Positions 47,437 to 57,868 of a stretch of DNA of 64,000 nucleotides are shown one piece after another. The DNA comes from Flammula alnicola (lineage: Eukaryota; Basidiomycota; Agaricomycetes; Agaricales; Strophariaceae). Position numbers and translations under genes: made by a program. The DNA lies in NCBI GenBank assembly GCA_015499995.1, contig JADNRV010000157.1, forward strand, positions 56,373 through 120,372. The letters run 5' to 3'. The notes under the pieces were generated by a model. It searched no databases. It saw only the letters and a list, made by a program, of their open reading frames with translations, and was not told the origin of the DNA. The stretch's first letter is position 1. Every line of letters starts with the position of its first letter.

Positions 47437-47559
47437 TCGGATCCTAGTCATTTCCGCGCCTCGTTCTTTTTGTCTTTGTAAACCTCTAGCCTACTATTAT
47501 TCTCCGACTAGTAGAGGCCCTAGTGGTGGGGGAATAATATTAGGTACTGATATTCTGCG

Positions 47560-47977
47560 TGGATACTCCTCATGGGTGCTCTCCACATATTCGTGAACTG
47601 CTTAGGTGACGAAGATGCACGATACGCCGACCCATGATGAAGGACGAAATTTGCCATAGAACCCATTCGTGGTGCGTCGGGAGCTACAGGGTCCATCCGA
47701 TACAGTGGATGGCGCCGAAGATTAGGGTGATAAACGTGGGTCTGCAAAAGGTCAGCCGTCGTGCGTATTCCTTCACCTGGTAGCTCTGTCCGGGGACACC
47801 ACCTATTGTGTCTGCGTAGTACGTCGGCACTCGCGTGGCTCCTTTGCGTTGGTGGGAGGGATCCGCGATGCGCACCTGATTTACTGCATTTGTTATGTTG
47901 GTGGGGGGAGGGGGGGTAGGTGTAGCTTGGACGCGACATTGCAGAAGCACGAGGAGCAGGATAATGGCGCAGGACAT
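47560..47977 (-). pseudogene. Decayed multi-pass membrane protein
   Basis: ATG at 47977 opens a signal-like helix (CAIILLLVLLQCRVQA), a Pro-rich stretch, then VPTYYADTI and TLIFGAIHCIGW. That block is a well-known signature of a large Agaricomycete membrane-protein family, which continues with a 'FPTH.E…LWRISS' segment. Here the same frame hits TAG at 47684-47686 and then reads LPTHHEWVLWQISSFI, exactly the expected continuation. The stop is therefore a nonsense mutation (a single change from CAG would explain it). Beyond about 47560 the helices of the family are lost. Confidence 0.65.
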
Positions 47978-48221
47978 TTTGGGAGTGTATCGGCCAAGCT
48001 AATTGCGGTGAGTATCATCGATTCAACTAGAGATCCTCAAAGCTCATGGCATCCTCCGCTTTATAAGTTTGTTCTGAGGCTGTGTATGTACTTGGAAATA
48101 TAAATAGGGAGGATATAGGATGGGCAATATGTTTTTCGAAGCTCTTTCAACGGCCGAGATTGGCTTTTGCACTGCGCTAAATTTGACCAGCATCCAAGGA
48201 CTCGTGCCTGATGATCATCGT

Positions 48222-50976
48222 CTATTCCACTTTCTTCCTCGAAAACTAAACATATCCCAGATGTCAGCCAAGACTGATACGACAAAAACAATGAATTGCC
48301 ACCGCAAACATACCACGTTGACGACAGTGCCATCCTCGAGGACCTCCTTCCTCGGAACGAGCTCGTATCCTAAGATTTTTGGGAGGACGATACGCCATGC
48401 TGCCCAGTAAAGAACACCGACGACCATTATCGCGATACCCACGAGGCAGTACCTGCCAAGTTCGATAAGCTTTGTATGAAGCCTTGAAATTATTATACTC
48501 GCAAGTAGTACGGCAATGGAGGCGTATCGCCCACTTTGTTCGCAGGTCGCAGGAATGGCGCAACAAGAACTCAAGATCAGAAGTGTTAACACAGAACACG
48601 AGGGAGTGAGAAAAATACCGCTCACGAAAAACAGCAGCCGCACAGAAGAAGACCGCAAACGGCAGCCATACTAGTATCCACACCATTAGATACAAATTCG
48701 TTGAGATCCGAAATTAGCAGAACGAACCTTTGAACGGACGCTTCAGGTGAGGTTTCTTCCATCTCAGCCAAAACAAGCCCTGGATGAAGGTAAGTCAAAT
48801 GACGATAACGAACCACCGAACATGCAAATGCCCACCAGGACGATAAACAGATTGATTATTTGCCCTGGGTAGCCTTCAACATCCAGGATGAACGGATACG
48901 CCACCGCAGGCGGAGGGCCTAGGATGATGATGACCTATACATTCACAAACCGCAAGGCTTTTAGATCTAACAAGAGACGAGGCCTGAAACGGAGGACATA
49001 CCGAAGGTATAAGGTGCACGATGAGGCCTGGAAGTGGTGACTTCCCTGTTGGCCAATTGGAAGCCCAGAATTTGTTGCCGAACGGTAGCGGTACGCCTTC
49101 TTTCGCGAGCTCTGAGGTTCAGAAATGACGGAGTTAGTCTTCCTGATAGAAAAAAAAAACTGAAATGACGAAAAAAATGATAAGGTACCTTGGTTGACTC
49201 GAGATGCGGCGTAGGTCTATATCCATATTTTTGTTAGCTTTCCGCCAACGACGCAGGTACCCTCGAGAACACGTACGACGGTGATAACGTTGCCCAACGC
49301 GCTACATATTCGGATTAAACACATATAGTGATAATCTACACCGCACGCAAGACTCACCTAAGCGCGACGAAGACCGAAAGCGCCTTCTCCGCCTTTGCGC
49401 CAAACACATTCCCAAAGAAAAGCGCGGCGACAGTGACACCTGACTTCTTTATCTCCTGCTTCGTAGCCGCACTACATTGCCAGTATTAGAACACCAAATT
49501 TAACATACCAGACGCTTTGAGAAATGCCACATACGCGAAATAAGCCACATTCGCCAACAGGTACAGCACTGCGCATATCCCAAGTCCGAGGGGACCCGCG
49601 ATCTTTAGCGTCCGCACAGGGTCCTTCACCTCATTCATAACGTAGTTAACATTTGACCATCCCGCGTATGCGTTGAGCACTTTGAATGTGGCCGTAGCAT
49701 ACTGTATAAAAACCAGCGGTCAATGTCGATATCGGGTTTGGATGCGCATGCGGAATAGGTGAAGTTCAGCTACGAAGAAGAGGAAGGCGAAAAGAAAGAG
49801 AGGATGCACACGTACGTCATTACTACTATGCGAGCTCCCTGCGAAGGCATTGCGGAAGTTGGCATGTGGGTCCTTGATGTGTGTTTTGCCAGACAGTACG
49901 ACCCATCCTGCAGGAAGTAGTCGAGAAGAAATATGTAAGTCAGAGATGTAATGAATGACAAATGTCGATAAGTACCACTGATAACGACGAAGAGGAGGAT
50001 AACGATTTTGAATACGCTGAGAGCCTGCATGAGAATGCAGAATCAGTTCAGACTCGACGATACAAAGAGCGGTACTTACATTCATGAGCGCGATTCCGAG
50101 TCTTGGGACGAGTCCGTGTAGTAGGGTAACGAAAAATATCACTAAGCTTGAGAATGAACAATGACGGCGAACAAAAAAGAGTATATCCTACTTACCACCT
50201 AGCGCGATTCCTCGTACCACCCATCTGTCAGCAGCATGTCCCGCAGAGACAAGGATGCTGGATGCACGATTAGCTCCCGAGTAAGATATATAACATGAGC
50301 TACAACGCAACGTACTTGTCAGCGAAGACCTGGGAATACATCAGCCATTTATCCGAAAGAGAAAAGGAACAGACAAGACGTACGATACAACCTGAAGCTG
50401 TGAAACCCAACAGAATCGCATTCGTCGCAAATATCACCGTAGCCAAAAATTTCGGTTTCTTGTATACTGCTTCCAGATACACCTTCTCTCCGCCGGAACG
50501 AGGGAACATTGTCCCATACTCGAGCCACACGAACAAGCCACAGAAAGACAGCACGAATCCGAGGACCCAGAGCATGAGAGATGCGCCGACGGAGCCGACG
50601 GAGGAGAGGATCGAGGAGGGTGTGGAGAAGATGCCGGTGCCGATAATACGACCGACGCTGATGAAAGAATTAGACGAGAGAGCAATTTGAAAATGAGAAA
50701 TCGGTGCGCACATAAGCATGGTACAGCTGAACACACCGAGATGGCGGCCCATTCCGCCGGCAGCATCTATAGCATAACATGAGCAGTGGTAGATGGACGT
50801 TCATACGTTCAAAACTTGTGCGCACCTTCTTCGAATGTTAGCTCTCCAGGATTGACCTCATCTTCCCTGATATTCACTTCAGAACTACTTCGCACGCTGA
50901 CCTCATCTCCCTTCTCGTTATACCCTACTTTCTTCCCATCCGTACCGTCTTGTGTCGTTGAAGTCGTGTTGGCCAT
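48222..50976 (-). CDS. APC-superfamily amino-acid permease (LAT type)
   Basis: Nineteen exons total 543 codons: 50826-50976, 50712-50766, 50384-50657, 50316-50329, 50196-50257, 50080-50141, 49976-50024, 49816-49907, 49535-49701, 49358-49471, 49277-49301, 49189-49216, 49002-49111, 48836-48934, 48728-48779, 48626-48670, 48503-48569, 48314-48452, 48222-48245. A polar N-tail leads into helix 1 with GRIIGTGIFSTPSSIL. Later family blocks include WLEYGTMFPRSGGEKVYLE, WSNVNYVMNEVKDPVRTLK, PPPAVAYPFILDVEGYPGQI and ELVPRKEVLEDGTVVNVF. About twelve helices are expected, placing it in the plasma membrane; fungal relatives include methionine permease types. Substrate not proven. Exon 4 is 14 nt, and the intron after 48503 starts with GC instead of GT. 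Confidence 0.93.
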
Positions 50977-51006
50977 CGCGGTTGTGCTCGTCTGGGCGAC
51001 AAGAGA

Positions 51007-51482
51007 TTAGAAACGAGACCCGAGAAGCGTGCGAGCTGATAAGGTTGGAGGTGAAGCGGATTTAAAAGACTTCCGTTCATAGTGCACCGCGCCATTCTTC
51101 CCGGATATGTCGTTTGTTCGCTTCTTTAGCTCCTTCGGATATGGAGTCGTGCTCCTGTGCTGAACCCGTTTGTGACGGGCTAATTTTAGCATCTCCCTGA
51201 TAAGCGAACAGAGAAGAACCGACTGAAACACAGACGAGGAAATGGTAAATGCCATATATGACACCAGATATAGATAAAAGAACTCACCTTGATATCATAT
51301 ATGAAGAAAAAGTCGGACCAAGTTGCGACCGTCCGACGTCGAATCACCCACTTCAGCAGGAGAGGAAGTTGCAACTGAAGTCCGAGATGGATTTTTCCTA
51401 GGAAGAAGAGGTTGGTTAGCCTGTGGGCACAATGGAGGTGGGAGATGCCCACAAAGAACGACCAACATGTCGATAAGCACAT
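51007..51482 (-). CDS. Small hypothetical protein, two exons
   Basis: Exons 51288-51482 and 51007-51222, joined over a 65-bp intron (GTGAGT…TTTCAG), give 137 codons starting at ATG 51482. The N-terminal half is hydrophobic with several Cys and His residues. It is followed by a basic helix (REMLKLARHKRVQHR) and a polar Ser/Lys tail. The frame is also open upstream of the ATG, so an earlier exon is possible. It ends only 31 bp before the start codon of the permease on the same strand. Family not recognised. Confidence 0.45.
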
Positions 51483-52356
51483 AATGTAGTCAACATCACA
51501 GTTGTGGTGGAACTCGTTGGGTTGACCTTGTCCGGTTGTGCGGCCCGGTACTTGGTTGTGTTTGGCTGCGGCTTTAAGTAACTGTTCAACCCCACCGTGA
51601 CTCGAGCGTTTCTTTCGCGATCAACACTGCCCTTTAATCAACCCAGCGCACCTGGCATACGGAAGCAAGTTGCGATGAGAGAACCAGGCGCTGTGCAGGG
51701 CCTTTTATGCGTGAGTTGGAGAGGAGGAGGGAGGGAGGGATGAAGGTGACGCTGGGGTTGGAGAGGAATCCGAATGGGCAGGTGATGTACTTGAAGCCGC
51801 CTCGAGTTGTCCATAGTAAATGAATGAATTGCCGGTGGCTGAATAGGCGGAGGACTGCCGAAAATCTAGTCAATCGCGGTTACCTATGATTTACCGAACT
51901 CACGGAACCTCAAAAACGCGTCTGCAAATTGCAATGAGGTTGCTAGGATATGGCCTCTTTGACGTACAGTATATATGTACAGCGACAGGTGAATACTACT
52001 TGTACTTCTTGCCAATAGAAACATGAAGCTCTTGGCTAATCTTGGTTATGTAAAATAGATAAACGAAGACACCGCAACATTGTTGAGCTTTTGTGCCTTT
52101 GCGATAATCGATTGAAGTTCAGATAGAACAAGAATTCGGCACGCACGGAAGGACTCGGCGGTGCAGTGCGTTATACGTCTCTATCTGTTTCGAAGCAGTT
52201 TGAAGGCGCATTGAACTGCCATCCGCATTTGGACAATTAAATAAAATGGACGGAGGCACTAACAACCGCTGCATGGCGCGCGTGTATTAAAATTTAGGCA
52301 CCGAGGGCGCTATAGGAGGGCGTGGCATAACTCCTTAGGGATCTGCACGACACTGA
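51483..52356. other. Intergenic, no gene resolved
   Basis: Nothing convincing on either strand. A TATA-like CATAAAAGG (leftward) at about 51709 could serve the small gene ending at 51007. Confidence 0.35.
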
Positions 52357-52611
52357 CATAAGGTTCAGTCCGCCGAGCAACAGTGGTCTGACGCCTATGT
52401 ATCTGACACATTGGCTAGTATTTTAGCAGCGTATTATAACATTCCGATCGTATATACAAGCAACATCAAGTTGTCCACCAAGAAGCACAAATTTAAGGAA
52501 CATTTGGACTCTGGAGCGTTTCAGTTTGCATGCGCCACATCAGGCGCCCATAACATGGCAAACGCGCTTGCGAGATTGATCGAGTTTGTCCGAAATACGT
52601 ATTCGCGCTAA
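52357..52611 (+). CDS. Coding fragment of unknown family
   Basis: An open frame bounded upstream by TGA reads smoothly as protein (WSDAYVSDTLASILAAYYNI, then …GAFQFACATSGAHNMANALA) and ends in TAA at 52611. It has no ATG before the mid-part, so it is a 3' exon or a remnant of a gene. I do not recognise it. Confidence 0.3.
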   Translation, partial: HKVQSAEQQWSDAYVSDTLASILAAYYNIPIVYTSNIKLSTKKHKFKEHLDSGAFQFACATSGAHNMANALARLIEFVRNTYSR

Positions 52612-53421
52612 GTATCCAATACAAGAACTGCCAATGAAGGTACTTGGTGGCGTTATTCCGGTCATCAAGCATGGCCACTACATCCCCCAGTAACTCTCGT
52701 TTCGGGTATATAAGCATAGCCTTCAGCAGCCCGAAAATCATGGATGGGGCCCATTTCGGGTACCTCTGATCAAGTGAAGCCAGACTCCCTGGAAGCGAAC
52801 GAGCGAACAGGGAGAGAAAAGGAAAGCCGCAATGATCCTATTCGCCTCGAGAAGCAGCCAGACACGGCGGCCTGGAGGGCCGCATGGGAGAGGAAGAAAG
52901 CGACGTCGAAGTCGAAGAAATAAAAGGAGGGTCCAGATCTATCCGCCAGCGCCTACACGCTGTTCACGCGTGGCCAGAGTCTCGAGCGTTCGACTTTATA
53001 AACTAATGGGGAAGGTGACATTTTGCGGGTATGTAAGTACATTTTTGAAGTGTTCGAAGGAGCGTGGTATCTTCTAATCGTAAGTCACGTTGGTGATTGT
53101 GCAATGGGTAACTTTAATGCCATAGATATTGGTGGCAAAGGAGGTGAATTAGGAGGCGGTGGTATGTACAAGAAGGAAGGAATGACGAAGAGGTGCCGAG
53201 TTGCTGTCGTGTGGGTAAATGGATATGGATATAGACATGACGATGGGATACCGAGTAAAAGTGCATGTGAAGATGAATCCGTAGGGTATTCTCGGAACGG
53301 AGATGGGGGGTGGGTGCATGATAAAGAAACGAAGGTGCAAGAAAGCGTGTCCCAAGAGAGTGAAAAAAAAATGGAGCATGGGGAGGACGTCGTGGATAGT
53401 GCCAGGCGTCAAGTTGGTGAC
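52612..53421. other. Intergenic, no gene resolved
   Basis: Contains only overlapping low-support frames; the downstream part faces the 3' end of the leftward ORF at 53422. Confidence 0.3.
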
Positions 53422-54033
53422 TCAGTCTCCCCAACTGACGGTTAGAGGACCCGTATCCTGCAATTTGAAAGCAACGGTCGACGCTGGCGAGATAGAGAGT
53501 GTGGGATTCGGAAGGATACCAGAAGGCTGAATTGTCTGTATGCGCGGCGTACCGTCATCGACTGTGCTGTCCAACGACCCCGGCCCTTCCTCCACTGGAG
53601 TTTCCTGTACAGGCTGCTGCTCGACGGGAGAGGGCACCACAGACCCATTGGTGCTGCTATCTCCTCCCTTTCTTTTCGCCCGGCCCCGGCGAGCAGAGGC
53701 CGCACCAGAATGCCCAGAAGGGAGTCCCCGTACGAGACGGACATTGAGTATGGGACTGCGGATTGACTTGTCGGAATCGTGTGTTGACGTCTCTCGGGAT
53801 GCTACAGACGAGGAGCGTGACACGTCTGGATGCTGAACAGACGTAAGTGGAGCCCCGACGTGGGCTTGCACCTGGGCGTGGGTGTGCGGTGTTGAAGATA
53901 GTGGAGAAAAGTTCAGCGAGGGGCGGTTATTAGTGGAGGAGGATGCCGACCGTGACGAAGACGAAGGCTCAATGGTGACAGACAATTTTTTGTTGTGGAG
54001 GTTAAAGGGAAGCCGAGAGTTGACATTGACCAT
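53422..54033 (-). CDS. Disordered Ser/Pro-rich hypothetical protein
   Basis: A single-exon ATG frame of 203 codons. Nearly the whole protein is low-complexity (SSSSRSASSSTNN, …ARRGRAKRKGGD, PVEQQPVQETPVEEGPG) and presumably disordered, with one short basic patch that could be a nuclear localisation signal. The length of the open frame and the biased but varied composition favour a real gene over chance. No domain; function unknown. Confidence 0.45.
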   Translation of the reverse strand: MVNVNSRLPFNLHNKKLSVTIEPSSSSRSASSSTNNRPSLNFSPLSSTPHTHAQVQAHVGAPLTSVQHPDVSRSSSVASRETSTHDSDKSIRSPILNVRLVRGLPSGHSGAASARRGRAKRKGGDSSTNGSVVPSPVEQQPVQETPVEEGPGSLDSTVDDGTPRIQTIQPSGILPNPTLSISPASTVAFKLQDTGPLTVSWGD

Positions 54034-54982
54034 TTTTCTGTTATAAAATTGGAGCGAGAGGAAGCTTGGTATTCGTGTGAAGGGCTTACCCCTCTTTTGA
54101 GCGTACGATATGCCCCATTCTTTCTTTCAGCTTTTGGTGGTCTACGACGAATGCATTTGGGAGAGACGTGCTACAATGCAGGTAATTCGGTGGTTATTAA
54201 CTCCATTCTCCGCAATTCCAGACATCAGTTACTCACGGCGTTGAGTCGGTCGAGGCTGGAATGAGGTGAGAGCGCTCGTTCGGTGTTTCCTGAAGATCAA
54301 GAATAACGTCCATGAGTATTTTCTAGCTGAAGAGGTAAGTTGGAGAGGCTTACCAGATCCCTGGATGGCTTTCTCTGCAAACAGCAAGAGAAAATTCTGA
54401 GCATGGATGCCATCCGTAAACCTGACGGAGGAGAGCTGGAAAGAAAGCAGTGGAAACTTTGTTACTTTATGTTATCGCGTTTCAAACTCGTGACTCAGGG
54501 TTTCAATCATTTTCTCACGTGGACTTTGTTACCTCGACTACGCCGTCATTTGTTTGCCATGCTCTTCTTCCCCAAATACCTCCAGGAAAAACTATGGACG
54601 CGAAATGTAGGCTCCTGCAGGCTCCCGTACAGTACGGCAGCCCGACTGGCTTGTTATATCCACGATGTAGTACGTGGCACAAGTCTAGAACGTCTAAGGG
54701 AACAAGCGACGTGCGATGACAGACAAACAGAATGATGTCGCGCCCTCGCCTCGACCGAACGGCGAAGGTTGTGGAATTCCAGAGTAAATATGGCATGAAT
54801 TGGATAATTTAACTAAATGTACAATGAATTGATGCGGAATGGTTCGTGGCGTTTTGTGTGCATGGGTGGCTAAATAAATTCGCGCGTAAGTATATTGAGG
54901 TCGTGTCGTCGGCGCGAATAAGTTAGTAAGTGAGCGGAAAGAATACAAACGAATCAATACAAGAGGGTGTTTTCGAATTGAA
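54034..54982. other. Intergenic, no gene resolved
   Basis: Frames on both strands (54340-54735 and 54515-54796) overlap each other and lack splice support or recognisable domains. Confidence 0.3.
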
Positions 54983-56571
54983 TCAGTCCGTAGAAGGCAC
55001 CTCGACCCAGCGATCGCCTTCGAACTTGCGCTCCCACCGCGTTCGGGAGTTGAGCTGTACATTTCGCAGACACTTGCAGTACCGGTTCCATCCAATGAGA
55101 TAATCCTTCAGCTCGGCTTCTTCCAGAGAAGGCGAGAGGCGAGAGACTTCGTGTTCGTGCTCCTCTTCCTCAAAACCGAACGTGACAGGCACATGGCCGC
55201 CGAAGTGGTGTAGGTTTGATAGCTGACGGTTGGTAACGATGCACGACGTGTCCTGGAGGAGCTTAATCGTGTGCAGTTTAGGAAGATCGAAAAGAATGTT
55301 TGCGCCAAGAGTGACGAAGAAATCCTAAAGTAGATTATGAGCAATAAAAGGTCAATTTTCAGTGTGCGACTTACAGGAGGGAATGTTCCTTTGCCATATC
55401 GAATGATCAACGAACGGATGTGGGGGAATAGATGACGAATAGCAAAGAGCAACTCCACGTCCCACTTTCGAACTTCAATCTCAAGAGTCTCGAGGCGATT
55501 CGGAAGTTTCTCGAGGCCGTCCAGCAGCCCACCAAGGTCAAGCGGCTCATTCATGACAAGGTGCTTCAACGACGACGAGCAACTATCAGGGTTGCTTCGC
55601 TGTCTGGGGGCGGCGAACGACGCGATGGGCAGGGGACCTGTGTAACTGCACACACCCTTCAACGGCAACTGCACAGCACTTATTTGCTGATCCGAGAGGT
55701 TGTGACGCTCAATGCAGAGATTGATGCTGGGGCCCAGAGGGCAATTCTGGGAAAAACTGACCAACGAATCAACAAGATCTCGCGTGAGAAGAGGCATGAC
55801 AACGTCAAGTTGGGTGAGCTGAGGAAGGAGCCACTTCTTCGGCGCGTATGTCACCGCCAGCCCCCCAGTCCAAGTGATTGATAGAGAGGTGAGATTGGAA
55901 GCAGTGATGAGGTTTAGGGGATGGAAGGCCTGGTAATCGTGTTCCTGGGGTATCGTAACCTTGTGCAACGAAAGGTGGGTGATGGGAAGATCAGCGAACT
56001 GGATGTTGAGCGGGTTCTGGGGATCTGAGTTGAGCAGGAAGTTGCGGTAATCTTTGAATGCCGTGGGTAGGCCGTAGTACGAGCAGTTGATGAGGCTGAG
56101 AGATCGGAGAGTCGGCACCAGTGCAAGGACGGAGTAGGTATATGGTGAGATGGCGGTCGAATCTAGCACTAGCTCGTGAAGCGACGTGAAAGACGGGATT
56201 TGGAGATGAATCGAATCGTGTAATGACATCTCTGGCGTAAGCTGCAAAATGCTCCCAGTCAGAAATGTAAAGGGTTAGCAAGTGGCAAAACTTACAGGTT
56301 GCATATGTGACCGAGCGTTGGTGAAATCGAACGCTACACTCAGCGTCAATTTACGTGGCAAAGTGACCATGTCCTTGTAGACACCCTGCCAGGCCTCGAT
56401 ATTCCTCTCCGTGGACTCCATCTTTCCCCATTTCAGTTCGCGCAACAGTGGTTTGCTGGCCAGATCACGAAATCTGCGGCATGTACGAACGAGTACCGCA
56501 AGTTGAGCGGGGTCGTCGACGCTCTCGAAGATCTCTATCCAGACATCGTCCGGTATAATGTTGAATTCCAT
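54983..56571 (-). CDS. F-box protein
   Basis: Three exons (56296-56571, 55375-56241, 54983-55324) total 495 codons from ATG 56571. An N-terminal F-box (IIPDDVWIEIFESVDDPAQL…VRTCRRFRDLASKPLL, about residues 5-45) is followed by a long region with loosely repeated Leu-rich strands (…SLHELVLDSTAISPYTY, …SNLTSLSITW, …LPNRLETLEIEV), LRR-like in appearance. The end matches the common Agaricomycete close (WNRYCKCLRNVQL…WERKFEGDRW). F-box proteins recruit substrates to SCF ubiquitin ligases through Skp1; this family is large in mushrooms and targets are unknown. Intact. Confidence 0.9.
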
Positions 56572-57139
56572 GGTATAACGTGAATTCCTGCTTCTTGAAA
56601 AGGTGAGGAACCGGGTTGAAATAGGTACAAAGAACAAGAAGGAACGAAATGGGAACAAGAGACGGGAACGGTTCGACGTGGTGGCCCGAAATTTCTATTT
56701 GCGGATGTTATTCCGTCACATCTAATCTTATCAGTGTCCACACCTCAACATCGCAACGACCCTGCTTCTAGTTACATTCCGAGCCAACGGAACAAGAACG
56801 TTATTGCTAACGAAGACGCAATGCGGTCGATGCGTATCACTACGTACGAGATCGGTCAAAGCTGAGCTGAATTTATTGTCCAAGGAGGTCACAGACTCAC
56901 AGCAGATTACAGATATGTATAAATTTGAGTTGGAATAATATTGCGATTGTGTAGGAGACTGGAGTTGTTTGTATGCTAGTAATGGAGACTCATGAAGCGA
57001 CGTAGGACTTCGAAACGATACAGTACAGTAGACAGAGGGATTATAATATAGCGACAGGAGAAGTCTGATAGATATTTCATAAGAATGTCGTCCGGCTCTC
57101 CTGTTGACGACTCATATGGGGGTCCTGGGAGGCGGAATG

Positions 57140-57868
57140 TCATAGATCGTGGGCGACGATGTGCCTCATAATCATGACAGTGGCCAGCATCTCTGCAATT
57201 CATCATATGAATATTAATATCGAGGGCAGCAGGACCATCAGTGTACGTACCACAAGCCAAATGTCCAAAGTCTTCCAATACCGTGAGCATACACCCCGAC
57301 GAACTGTAATACGGCGGTTCTCCTGGGTGCTTGAGGTTGTAGTGCGCTACTATCTCCGCCCTGCTGTTAGTGCACTATAAAAAATTTAAGCAATAAAACG
57401 CGATATCCTGCATGAAAGTAAACTCACCGTCCACTCATTTCCTTCAGCCAGTCGGTACCCCCACCGATATTCATTGCCGTCAGAGCCAAAGAATCGCCTG
57501 AGCCTTGACCTGGAGCAACCACAACATGAGCTGGTTTAATGAAGAGGCAATAGGACTAAGGAAACTACGCACCCGGCGAATATGCTGACCTCTGAAAGGT
57601 ACCTGGATATTTGTTTCGGCTGTTGGGAGCGATATTTGATAGTTCCTAGAGAGTTGTCGGCGCCGAAAGATAGAGAGACAACAGGGACTTGAAATGACTC
57701 GCTAGAGCCTGTAGTGATGTCGTAGATGTCGTAAATTGTCCCCGTATCGTCATGAACTCTGCGTCGATAGAGAAGCTTCATGCGGTCGTGTATCTCCAGG
57801 AATTCAGACCCACTCAGTCGGCCAGTCTTGTCTTCAAGGAAGAAAGGGAGACCGTAACGAACAGCCAT
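57140..57868 (-). CDS. DUF6593 protein
   Basis: Four exons (57573-57868, 57428-57509, 57251-57374, 57140-57192) make 185 codons from ATG 57868. The C-terminal half has the DUF6593 pattern: RRFFGSDGNEYRWGYR, EGNEWTCTN, IVAHYNLKHPGEPPYYSSSG, and a closing hydrophobic helix with MLATVMIMRHIVAHDL. These small cytosolic proteins have Tubby-like beta-barrel character and unknown function, and are abundant in Agaricomycetes. All pieces are present. It is transcribed in the same direction as the F-box gene. Confidence 0.85.
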
